DNA of 64,000 bases from Sabellastarte sp. h YS-2021 (Eukaryota > Annelida > Polychaeta > Sabellida > Sabellidae): the NCBI GenBank assembly GCA_964017235.1, contig OZ024938.1, positions 57,465,816-57,529,815 of the forward strand, in the 5' to 3' direction. How positions within the stretch are numbered: position 1 is the first letter of the stretch; each line of letters opens with the position of its first letter. A program made the translations under genes and the position numbers. Below, piece by piece: positions 1-10,647 of the stretch. The notes below the pieces were generated by a model. It was not told the origin of the DNA, did no database searches, and saw nothing but the letters and a program-made list of their open reading frames with translations.

Positions 1-577
1 GCTACAATGCATTCAAAACAGTCTGGCCAGAATTGTTTGCAGAACCACATGTCTTTCTCACACCACTCCACTAAGAAAAGCCCTTCATTGGCTACCCATA
101 AGGCACCGTTGCATCTTCAAGACTGCCTTGTTGGTATATAAATACCTACATACTAACTGTCCAAAATATTTCAGCCCATTTCTCAAAGTTAGACAATGTG
201 CTTATAATACTCGGTTGAGTCAATCTGATGGTATAATTCTACATGTTCCTCAATACCAACCATCTATTTACAAATCCACAAAGCAGTTTGGTCTAAGCTT
301 TGCATATGATGCTCCCAAAATATGGAATGAACTCCCTGATAATGTACGATCTGCGACTTCCATTGCTTCTTTTAGAAAAAAACTTAAGGCATACCTATTC
401 TGCCAAGCTTATCCTCCTTAGTATTTTCCACCTCATATGGCGTTCCCCGTGATGTCGACCATAGCTATGGACAAGGACAATGATTTTTGTAACTATGCTT
501 ATGATGTTGCGCCTTAGAGTCTGTCACTTCGGCAGAGATTAAGCGCTATAAAAGTTGAATTGGAATTGGAATATGAA
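1..577 (+). mobile_element. 3' end of a CR1/L2-like non-LTR retrotransposon (LINE), 5'-truncated
   Basis: Frame 2 is open from the window edge to a TAG at 419-421. It encodes the C-terminal end of a LINE reverse transcriptase, with the familiar run ending in APKIWNELPDNVRSA and then SFRKKLKAYLF, preceded by a segment like LHWLPIRHRCIFK. The 3' UTR ends in AGAGATTAAGCGCTATAAAA followed by a short AATTGG-rich tail. Two other copies of this 3' end (24841-25080 and 50812-51110, both minus) and a more decayed plus-strand copy (49095-49460) share the terminal motif, so the boundary near 577 is supported. Only the 3' part is visible, so the clade (CR1, L2 or Rex-like) is not settled. Confidence 0.8.
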
Positions 578-1599
578 AACCCAAGTGTTTTCTCTTTAAA
601 GCAAATTAGCAGACAAGAAAAATACCCATAGTTATTTATTTTGAGTGAGTTTCTAAGTTAAATAACCATAAAAAAATTTGTTGTTTTTCCCTTATGAAAA
701 TATGTTGTTTTTCCCTTATGAAAATATGAGAACATAGGGGTTGGTTTAAGAGTAAAAGATGTCAAGTGTTTTGTTTGACTGCTGGTCACCTTTATATGAA
801 ATATGGTGGGATATCATTCATCTGATCATCATTGCCACCATCGTGAAGCATTCTGTGGTTGTAGAGTTCCCACCGACATTGCCACATATGTTTTACATGG
901 TGAACAGTTGTAGCCTCTGTTGATTGGTACATCAATATGATAATGAAATATATAGTTTTATATGATGATTAAGTGATTGAGAGGTTTGGAAAGGAATGTT
1001 ACATTTCCTACAAATATTTTTTCCCACATCTCTTGAGATGAAATAGCAGTTCCTCAAAGGTTTTGAATTTGTTCATACTTATTTTACAATTATCCTCAGG
1101 CATATATGACACACCCTAGAATGCTCAGATTTGTTGATGATAGAATATGATAGAATATATGATAGAATATGTTCCTGACATTAATTATTTCCGATTCATA
1201 AATCATTTCCGAATCACAATTTGCATTTGACCCCCATTTTCAGTTTGTTTACAGTTTTACATATAAATCTCAGTAATATTGGATGTTTAAATAAAGGCAA
1301 ATAATACTGAGAATGGCAAATTGCATTCAGAGGTGTCAGGGTTATACAGGTTTAAGTGCACTCTTGATTTTATGACTGAGTGATTTTATAATATTAAATG
1401 ATTGTGTGGGGTAATGGGTAGTGTAGGTAAACAAATATATCTTGAGAACCAAACTTACCCATATTATAAATTGACTTCATACGTAAGTAATGCGATTGTA
1501 CAAACAATATATAACCCCACTTACCTAATATTACCATTATTAAGAAAACTGAAATATATAAGAGGGAAAATATGTGATTTATGTCAGAATTTTCTATTG
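578..1599. other. intergenic, AT-rich, no gene seen
   Basis: No coding signal is visible. There is a perfect 24-bp tandem duplication at 681-704/705-728, and a small run of GATAGAATAT units near 1136-1170. Short open frames here have no recognisable domain and no splice support. Confidence 0.5.
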
Positions 1600-1962
1600 C
1601 AATTTATAAATCAATCAGAAATCACTCATATACTTCATGGTCATCTCAATCACCTAACCATAACTTATGAAATTTCTGGTGTTAAAGTTTGAGATCCACC
1701 AAGCTAAGGATATATAATAATTAAACATCTGACCTTTACATGTTCACATTATTATAAGCCGTAGCATTTCAGGCCTCCTTTAATTTGCAAGTTTATCATT
1801 AATATTAGCAGGTGTCAGGTCATTTCTTGATTGGTATAGATTCCAGTGATTTCTTTATTTTGCAAGTTTACCAGTAATATTAGAAAGTGTCCAGGTCAGT
1901 ATTATCTTAATTGGATTATGTGGTTAGGTGATTGAGATGACTACCATATGATTTACAAATTG
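1600..1962. mobile_element. MITE-like inverted-repeat element
   Basis: A perfect 21-bp inverted repeat (1640-1660 and 1921-1941, starting GTCATCTCAATC) sits inside a longer pair of arms. The outer parts, CAATTTATAAATCA at 1600-1613 and the inverse of TGATTTACAAATTG at 1949-1962, also match. The left arm carries an extra segment of about 20 bp. The interior holds two partial direct repeats containing TTTGCAAGTTTA near 1785-1890. No coding capacity is seen, so this is probably a non-autonomous DNA transposon. Confidence 0.5.
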
Positions 1963-1989
1963 TCAACAGTGACAGGGAATTCTTTTGAC

Positions 1990-2140
1990 TCTTCAGTGAC
2001 TACTGTCCAATTCAACAGCCAGGGTCATATTGGGACTGGTGCTCAGCTTTGTCACTTGTTGAAAACACACAGAGATAAGATGAGAGTCTATGATTGGATG
2101 CCACACTTGCTAACTATCCGAGGCCAGTGAGGACCTCTTA
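1990..2140 (-). repeat. short dispersed repeat family B (SINE-like), copy
   Basis: On the minus strand this matches the family seen at 5595-5745 and 62600-62715. Shared features are a tRNA-like head with a B-box-like segment and a body containing CCCAATATGACCCTGGCTG and TTGAATTGG. It is diverged. Confidence 0.45.
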
Positions 2141-2932
2141 ATGGCACTTGGGTAAAGTCTTGCATTACAAGGGCTTTTGGCTCTGATTTTAAATATACAA
2201 CACAATAAGTTTTAGTCTTACTTCAAAAGGGACAGTGTTAGATGGTGTATGAGTACATGAAGAAATATTGCTGAGAGGGTGACAGAAAGACTTCTTAAAT
2301 GGCATGTAAAAATATCGTGAATGAAGATGACAATATAATTCTCATACCTAGCACTAGTATTATTAATCTTACTTTTATTATCCACTACTTTACTTCAATA
2401 AAAAGTAAATAAGTTCTTAACTACTAGAAGAATACAAAAATAGCTGTATAGTGTATTCATAATCACGGGCACCAGTGGATATAAAATGCTTTTAAATCAT
2501 GAGGATCCTTAGTTGGGCTATAACCCATCTTAAGATGGGCTGGCTCCTAAGTTGGGCTCCAACACATTTCGGGGTCTATCATTGCCTTGGTCCTCCTCAA
2601 AGTTGACCCAGATGCATATCAATGATCCCAATCTAGATCTGAATTGAAAACGCAGATTTTTTAGTGTTGTTTTTTTTTCAGCTGTCCCCATGGTTGAGGG
2701 TTGGAGTGTTCTTTAACACTGCTTTCTTGATTTTGTATTTTACTAGGTTTCTGCTGCTGTAACTAACATACTGGATACATCTTCTGCAAAGAATATCTCA
2801 AACAAACAGTCACTGTCTCCACACTCTTTGACAAAACATTGCAGTATCTGTTTTAACTGTTACCTGCTAGTAACTTTGGAATTGACAATAAAAGAAGACA
2901 CTTAGACTGTGCAGAGATTATACGACACCATC
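2141..2932. promoter_or_regulatory. 5' flank / presumed leader of dapF
   Basis: No protein-coding signal is visible. This stretch must hold the dapF promoter and leader. A pyrimidine-rich TTTTACTAG ending at 2746 could be the acceptor of a 5' UTR exon, but this is a guess. An in-frame TAG at 2903-2905 rules out an upstream extension of the coding frame beyond that point. Confidence 0.3.
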
Positions 2933-4598
2933 ATGGATAGCTGCAGTACGCTGCTGTTTTCTAAATATCAAGGTGCTGGCAATGATTTCATTATGGTTGA
3001 CAACTTGAACAATGACTACTCATTTCTAACTGATAACAGTAAATTAATATTGCAACTCTGTGACAGAAACTTTGGCATTGGGGCAGACGGGCTGATTGAA
3101 ATACTGAAGGACTCAGGTTCAGATTTTTATATGAAATATTATAATGCTAATGGTACAGACAGCACACTGTGTGGAAATGGTGCCAGATGTGCTGTTTTAT
3201 TTTGTTACAAGAAGAAAATCGTAACTGAACCAGACGATTGCAAATTCACAGCGTGCGATGGTGCTCATGCTGCCACCATTGTTGATCCAGACCGAAATAA
3301 AGCAGAAGGCCTTGTCGAGGTCCATATGGCTGATGTTGAAGATATAGATTGCATCACCGAGGGAGACTACTTACTCAACACTGGATCCCCGCATTATGTA
3401 AGATTTGTTGAATCTGTGAAGCATCGCAATGTGGAAAATGAAGGAAGAGACATTCGATATTCAAAGACCTATAAAGAGAAAGGCGGTGTTAATGTGAATT
3501 TTGTGGAAGTCGATGTCACCAGTGGTCTTCATGTTCGCACTTATGAACGTGGAGTTGAGGCTGAAACTTTAGCTTGTGGAACTGGAGCGGTGGCAGCAGC
3601 TTTAGCGTATCACTGGAAAACAAGACATGCATTAACAGACGTAAGGTAATGTAATTGTTAGAATAATTGTTTGCTTATGACAAAATTTGAAGAATTTTTT
3701 TTATCTACTTGTAAGTTCACAAATTTCTTTTTCTTTGTGACCAACATTTGTAGTACTGTCATCCTACTGTTATTGACGGTTAAAAAGACATGTCCATTCA
3801 GTGGCCATCCGACTGTAGTGTGAACAACTTGGACCAAATGGGGCGACCTGGGGGCAGTTCCTCCACTGAAAAAACTTCTAACCACTGGATATACCACCTG
3901 TAGTTTGAAAAGGGCACAAGAGTTTTGTTAATTGGCCTCCATTTCCAATTTAAATCCATTTTGTGGCAATGTATTAACTAATAGACTCTTCTGATATGAT
4001 CTCAGCTTTATAAAGGAAGGTACAACTCTCTGACTTCAACATAGAACATAACTGTTTCTAGAATTAAGGTGGACTAATTACAAAATAAGCCTGAGTGATT
4101 CTTCATGTTGGTTTATTTTAAGATATTTCTGTCAAAGAACAGAAGCTATGCTCAAGTATCTTTCTAGTGCTTTTATTTTCTAATGCTCTGTAGGTAACAC
4201 GGTTAAAGAACTATCAATGAAAATCTCAACCACAATGCATAGTGTCACAAGGTATAAAACACTTCACCCAGTCTGCATGTTCTGCTATTTAGGTCAAATA
4301 TGGGTTGTGGTTGATAACAAATTATAAAAGTTTCTGCCTTGTTTATCTCTTTCTTGAAAAGATAATTATCAATATTTCTGTTATTTTCAATTACAGGAAT
4401 AATGATTGCTCAAACACTAGATTTGAAACCGAATCCAAAGAAACTTGTGGGGTATCTACTGTGATCATGCCAGGTGGACAGCTCTCCGTCAAGTATTCCT
4501 TTGGTCAGACCAATAGGAGCATGTTTAAAAACATATGGCTCTGTGGACCTGCTAAAGAAGTATTTATGGGTGAAATTGTCATAGACAGAAAATGGTGA
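2933..4598 (+). CDS. dapF: diaminopimelate epimerase (DapF), two-exon animal gene of bacterial origin
   Basis: The coding exons are 2933-3645 and 4397-4598, joined by a 751-bp intron with donor GTAATG and acceptor TTACAG, and encode 304 residues. The family interconverts LL- and meso-diaminopimelate without PLP, using two cysteines as acid/base. Both are present: C80 in a CGNGARC motif and C215 in ACGTGAVAA. Other family landmarks are GAGNDF at 14-19, DRNFGIGADG at 44-53, YYNANG at 69-74, NTGSPH at 149-154 and ERGVEAETLACGTG at 205-218. The second exon supplies the usual C-terminus (PGGQLSVKY, then IWLCGPAKEVF). The start is the ATG at 2933, eight codons after a GTG and ten after an in-frame TAG. 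Length is slightly above the usual 260-280. Sequence style resembles Bacteroidetes DapF (inference). The substrate in an animal is unknown. Confidence 0.93.
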
Positions 4599-5594
4599 TG
4601 CTATGTGTTTATATAAATTTTTGTACTGTTTTTGTATCAAACATGTCATTATTCTTAACATAGAGAAACATGGTGAGATAAGTGTAAGCATTTAAAAATG
4701 TTTTTTTTTTAAAAAGACATATAGAAGGATAGGACTATGTATTGATCAAGACTACAAAGGATCCTAAGATGTATGAATTATGTGGTAGAGAATTTCATTT
4801 CAAACTAATGGGCTTTTTTTATACAACTTAAAAAATTTTACAGATACCTCTTCTCAAAAGAGGTTAGGTTATTACTCTAAAACGAATGAACATTTTTTTT
4901 AAAATTTATATTAATAGAGATTGACCAAGACTGAAGAAGTGATTTACACTTTTGGAGGGATCTAATCATACTCTGGATATTAAAAAATCCCAAATTTTAT
5001 TTGCATGTCACATGTTTGATTTCTTTATTGAACCACTTACATTTGTTGACACATGGTGCATACTACACTCGGGGAGGTGGATCCATTCATTTGAATGTAT
5101 TTGTTCTTTCAGTACTTCAGTGAAATAGTTACTCACCCACTGTGTTACAAAAAAAAGGAATTGTATTTTCTATTGAGATATTAGTGATGAATGCAGTTTA
5201 ATTTTTGATCTTTAATTTTTGTACTTTAATACTGATGAACACAAGTATCTATTATGACGAGTTTGCACTCAAGTGAACTGTAAAACCAACCGATGAGCAA
5301 ATAAATATAAAAACAGAATTGCAGAAGTCATACAACATGTTTAAGCGGAGAATGCATTATTTCAAACACTCAGTGTACCAAGTAAATAAAAAATACACCA
5401 CTTATCTTGACAGAAAGGTATTGCTTGTTGTTCATGGGATTCTAATGAGCATAAAGATGGAGGACAAATTTTATAGAAGACACAATAGTTATTAACAGTT
5501 AAATCACAAAAAAACCAGCAGTTTTTCAAGATTTTCTTATGTTTATTCACAAACGTAGGATACACAGAGTTGTACTTGATTTAATTAGGTTAGC
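4599..5594. other. 3' flank of dapF, no further gene seen
   Basis: This is AT-rich sequence. An AATAAA at 5300-5305 is a possible polyadenylation signal about 700 bp past the stop, but nothing else supports it. No coding signal is visible. Confidence 0.35.
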
Positions 5595-5745
5595 AATGGC
5601 TTTGGGTTAGCATCTTTGGCATTCATCACAGGCTGTCTTCTCTGTGTGCGTTCGAGTCCCACAACTGACAAGCCCGATGACCTGTCCCAATATAACTCTG
5701 GTTGTTGAACGGCATAACCGGTACAAACCCCAACTTTGATTTTGA
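5595..5745 (+). repeat. short dispersed repeat family B (SINE-like), good copy
   Basis: The head carries a B-box-like GCGTTCGAGTCCCACAAC. The body reads CCTGTCCCAATATAACTCTG followed by GTTGTTGAACGG and an AACCCCAACTTTGA segment. The same order recurs at 14555-14695, 29010-29140, 34190-34275 and 62600-62715 (plus) and at 1990-2140 and 17140-17245 (minus). This suggests a tRNA-derived SINE. Confidence 0.6.
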
Positions 5746-5881
5746 CTTTGTTTTAATTCTAACTCCACATGTGGTCATTTCAATTGCTACATTAAATATG
5801 GAAGGATAAAAGAGTGAAACAATCCCCCAAAATGTAAGGATTAATTTGATTGGTGTTGTCCCCTGGTTAATTGTATTGGTA

Positions 5882-5899
5882 GGGGGGGGGGGGGGGGGG
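5882..5899 (+). repeat. G18 homopolymer
   Basis: Eighteen consecutive G residues, a potential G-quadruplex. Similar runs occur at 6482-6492, 32026-32046, 53716-53729 (as C) and 61856-61870. Confidence 0.9.
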
Positions 5900-6182
5900 C
5901 TTCAAGGTAAAACAACTATATAAATCTGAGTGAAAAGTACCTGAACTAGCATGGCTCTGTTGGGAAGTACTTGAAAGTAACATTCAGATTATGGTATACT
6001 ATAATATGAAAACCAGTTTCAGATACCATCCAGAGATTCACGTAGGTACCACGTGGGATCAGGTACTAATCAAAGTTACTGCCACTGTGACCCAGTGGGT
6101 ACTACAGGAGACCCAGCTTCAGTCACAAGTACAGGACAGATAGATACTAAAGCTGGTGACCTCTTAAACTGGTGGTCGTCTG

Positions 6183-6290
6183 TCACTGAGTCCTATTCAA
6201 AGTGACAGGCTAAAGAGCCTCATGAACGTTGATAAATGGTTGCCTCTGCGACTCTGTATTTCATTTAGGGTAACGTAAATCTCTACCCCT
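6183..6290 (+). repeat. short dispersed repeat family C, copy
   Basis: Contains the family signature GACAGGCTAAAGAGCC, then an ACGTTGATAAATGGT core and a CTCTGTATTTCATTTAGGG end. Related copies lie at 10183-10330, 13161-13262 and 19388-19530 (plus) and at 51750-51856 and 62860-62985 (minus). Confidence 0.55.
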
Positions 6291-9200
6291 TGGACTGTAC
6301 TTTTGCAATCGGAATTGAACAAGAAATGAGTCCAAGTGGAAAAGGAAATTTACTCATATAGAACGAACAATAGCAAAATACAATAAAGAATACTCAATTA
6401 AACCCAGTTTCTACATTAGCTGTTTTAATTTTTTACTATTTCGTAAAATTACCAGCAGAAAGCAAATTTGAATTTATTTATGGGGGGGGGGGCAAGTTTA
6501 AGGCCAAGCTTTAGCTCAGAAGTAACACTCGCTGGATTCTGCTTCAGTGTACTAAGCTCTTAGTCATGTGACATTATTATTTATCCGTTGTTAAGCAGCA
6601 TCAGTGAAGCAATGCTCAGCACAACATAAAAGCTGAACAAAATTAGAATGTTAACATACATATCCTAAAATTGTAATGGACACTTTGCTCTCATAAACAG
6701 AATTATATTTTGGCCTTGCAAAGCATCTAATACTTGAGAAACATTAGCACACATAGACAATGGTCTTTTTTTAAAAATAACAAAAACAAAATAAATAAAA
6801 GAATTATGAAACATCTATGTTCTCACCCTTGACTGAAAGAAAAACGAAAATATGACTTGCTATTTTGTGTGGTGGATGTTAGCTCAGTTGTGGTTCGCAT
6901 CCCTGGTGAGAAATATTGGTGAGTAGTAATATAGTTTTTAATTTTTTAACATAAGTTACTTTATTTGTAGTGTTGTTACTCTCACCTCCAGAAGTGGGCG
7001 GAGTAAGGGTATTGTAACCATGTCTGTTTGATCATTGGTGCATCTTGAAAATAATAAATCTGATTAGTGTTATATTTTTTATATAATGTGAGGTCTAGCC
7101 CTACCCGTGAATTCGTCCTCTTCAAAGATGATCCAGATAAGGAAAAAAAAATTGTTTTTGATTCTACAATATTGGCACAACTGCAAAACTATTCATTATA
7201 TCAGGATTAATATTTAGTATAACGCCTGATCTCCTGATGGATTGATCCTGAAAGTTGATCCAAATTGGGATTTATGATCACAGTCAGTATCTGAATCGAG
7301 GACTCAAATTTTTGTTTTCTTTTTGTCAGCACTCCTATGAGTGAGAGTTTGTGTACTTTGAGGCATTGTTTGTCATGAAATTTATTTGTTAACAATGGAA
7401 AGTCTTGTTAATGAGACTTTTATATAAACCCCAAGCAAGAATGCACATAATGTTTTCTACAATCATTTGTCAATATTCATGAACATATTCATCTAAGAAA
7501 AATGACATATAATGTAAAAGTTACCCGATTGACATATTTTTTTGAAAATCTTATCTACTGTAAATATAAAGAAATAAATTTGTTTTCTCTTTTTCAGTGG
7601 GTTATTTTAATTATTTTCCACCAATAATCCATAAAACATATCCATATTTAGGGGCACCAGGGGATATGTGATCTTACAGTTGTAACTTCAAATTAATCTG
7701 ACATTTCTGTGAGAATTTCAAAGCATAAAACTAGCAGAAGGCTCTACAGGATACCTTTAAATGATATATGTTTGTATGATATATTTATATCTGCCAAAAC
7801 TGTTTTAAAATGTTTATGCAAACTGATATTTGTTTACCAGAAATTGGCATGATGCATCCATACTAAGGGGCGTCAGGCCACAAAAATATTATCCGACTTT
7901 TATGTCCTTGGATTTAGGTGAAATGTGGAGTGTGGTTTTTTTAAATAGTGACATGTAAGCTGATAGATCCATCTCTCGAACTTCCCATCATCATTTGAAT
8001 TACATACCCCCCCCTCCCCACCTCCCGGGAGAACAGATCTCAGTCACGACCCAAGAAAATCCTGGACCTAGAATTTGTTGTGTATCATTTGCAAAATTAA
8101 GTCCTGTGTTAGACACACCTACTGTGACAAAAAGATGTAAATCTGAACAACAGTTTGTTTGATTCTTGCTAACATACAAGCAAGCAAACAAACAGAATTC
8201 AATCAATACATAACCCCCTTTTCGGAGGTAACTAGTCAAAACAATTGACTTCACAACTGTAGTTAACAGATGCTAACAAATAAAATATACTTTTAACATA
8301 CAGATACGGTTCATTAATTATTTGGTGAGAACCCACTTCTGAACCTATTGCTGTTGGTGTTATGACAGTACTATTATATGTCACAATAAAAGTAACCAAA
8401 TTTTGCCCTTTTAGAAAAAATAGTGTAATCTTTTATCCAGTGTCTTCTTTCAATGAATATTGCACAATATAACTGCAAATGGGAGTGATGCTTTCACAAA
8501 ACATGAATTATGAAAAGGCCCTAGGTTTTGACACTGTTGGATCAAATTAATAAATAACAACTGAAATATATTTTTTTCTGCATTAACTATTGTCCTTTAT
8601 TGTTTAAGCTATACTTACATCCATTATCAATGAATGAATAACATTAAGGACAATACAAAATATAGACTATTTCATTAGGTATCTTAGAAAAAGCTTAAAA
8701 CCCATGTTCCATCTTCATAAGTAGAGACCCTGACCGTTCTGTTTATGCAATCAAGGGCATAACCTTGTGCTTTTAGATGATTTATCTGACCAGTCTTCAC
8801 ACAAATCACAACCAAGTATATAGAGATTCAAAGCAAATGTAATTGGACCTTATATTGGACCTTATGGTCAATCTGGCTCAATAATTAATGAAAAGATTCA
8901 AGCAATGTTGCATTATTATTAACCACAAGCGTGTTTACAGTCCCAGAACACTCCTCAGTCCAAGTAGAATTCCCTGATAATTGAAGTTGGGTGTTGATGA
9001 CCAAAGGTGAAACTCAAGGTCGACTGCTATTGTTCTATTACTATTGACTAACCCAGCCTCTCTCCTCTACCATCAAAGAGGCCACTATCATGCTAGAGTT
9101 CAGTGTTACTGAGTCAGATGCAGTGGTAACCCACTGTCAGATTCAAGGTCAAATAAACTAATTCATTAGTGTTTCAGTAAGATTTCAGAACGTTTACCGC

Positions 9201-9834
9201 AGTTTTATCCAAAACTGATGTAAATCTGTATAGCAGTTTTTTTTCAAAATCTATAAATAGTAGATCCGATTATCTCATAACTTTCTTGGTGGAGGTATTT
9301 ATTAAAGGCTTTTTCAGAAAGATGTCAAAAATGTGAGAAAACACCAATGATAGCTTTCGTTAATAATGCATAATTTAACTATCAATATTTTTCACAAGTA
9401 AAATATTCACTTAAAATATAATGATAAATTTGTTTATAAATGTCGAGCAATACTATTCAGGACAATTTTGAAGTTATATTTATCTACAAAGTTTACATTT
9501 TGCTTGGCTAAGTGTTGTTCCATGTCAATTCTGTCGTTAAATTTTATTACCACACAAGTCAATCTGAGTACTACGTTTATTATCCGCCAATGGAATAATA
9601 AGTAAAATAAGTTTATATTTATCAAAAGAATGCAAATATATATCCATAGTTAAGGGCAACAGTAAATATAAAAGCTTCAGTTTTTAACTCGTAATTTCTG
9701 TGTTGGTTTTTAATGAAACAAAAGGAAAGCAACACTGTAAAAGTACTTTGCTTATGATGTATACGTCATACTTGTATGTTAGATACTTTTAGATAAACCA
9801 CTAAAAACCGTACTTGAATTTATACGTATTTGGG
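6291..9834. other. long intergenic stretch without a gene
   Basis: AT-rich, unstructured sequence with a G11 run at 6482-6492, a C-rich run near 8007-8028 and a small repeat of ATTGGACCTTAT near 8843-8863. I see no coding exon, RNA gene or clear transposon here. Confidence 0.5.
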
Positions 9835-10031
9835 TTAAACGTCCCTTTTGCCACCATATAGGTCATATGATAAATGGGTAGTTTCATAGACAGAGGAAGC
9901 CAGTACGTACAGTTGGTAAAGGTTCTGAACTTACTAACCTACTGCAAGCAACTACCCACTTGAGGTCAGGCCAGGATTCAAACTTTGATCTCAGAGGTGG
10001 GAGGCTACTGTGACACCACCGCACCACAAAG
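9835..10031 (-). repeat. tRNA-derived SINE-like family A, copy
   Basis: This is the reverse complement of the family whose best copy is 35979-36218. It ends (tRNA-like head) in ACACCACCGCACCAC and carries the B-box region as CAGGATTCAAACTTTGATC. The downstream body reads AGAGGAAGCCAGTACGTACA. Confidence 0.55.
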
Positions 10032-10182
10032 GTTGAATTGTAATATCCATAGTAAGTGGTGCTTGGAATTCAATAGAAAACCTTCCTGGGTGTGACATAT
10101 GTATGAGCAAAAACTCATCAATGAAGATGGTATGGAAAGATATATAATAACCCGGATGATAACCTAAAATGGGGGTTAATTG

Positions 10183-10330
10183 GACCCTATCCCCAGTGGC
10201 AGGCTAAAAACCCTAGGGATGTTGAAAATTGGACATCCCTGAACCTCTGTCTTTCAGTTAGGGGAATATCAGCCACAAGTCGATTTGGGCTGCACTTATC
10301 CCAGTCAGGATGGGTTAATAGTACTTTACG
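10183..10330 (+). repeat. short dispersed repeat family C, copy
   Basis: CCCCAGTGGCAGGCTAAAAA, then a diverged core and CCTCTGTCTTTCAGTTAGGG, match the family listed at 6183-6290. Confidence 0.55.
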
Positions 10331-10647
10331 TCCTGTACCACAAGGAGATATTGTATAAATAAATATACAATGCAATACAATACAATACAAAAAGTCCAAC
10401 GCTTCTGATGTGAAATGAAGGACTGGATGGTGTCTATATCAATAGATATAAATTTTACAGTCTGTAGAAGTTCTTTCAGGTTTTAATCTTTGTGATGGAT
10501 CACCATTTCAATGCATCAACTATATTGTTCTTTTTGGTAAACATTATGTTAGTATATGGTATAATGGACCTTTGTTTTTCAGTTTATTCTTACATTTCTG
10601 ATTTAAAAATAGAGCAGGAAATATTTGCTAGCAAAAAAAAAAAAAAA

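Noticed and set aside
2909..2932. Start of dapF at the GTG 2909
   Set aside because: Nuclear animal genes start at ATG; 2933 is the first ATG in frame after the TAG at 2903-2905 and fits the family N-terminus.
10492..10647. Longer N-terminus for paralogue 1 starting at 10492
   Set aside because: The frame is open, but the second paralogue starts close to its hydrophobic leader, and a poly-A stretch (KKKKK) would sit between; the start at 10648 is preferred, with some doubt.
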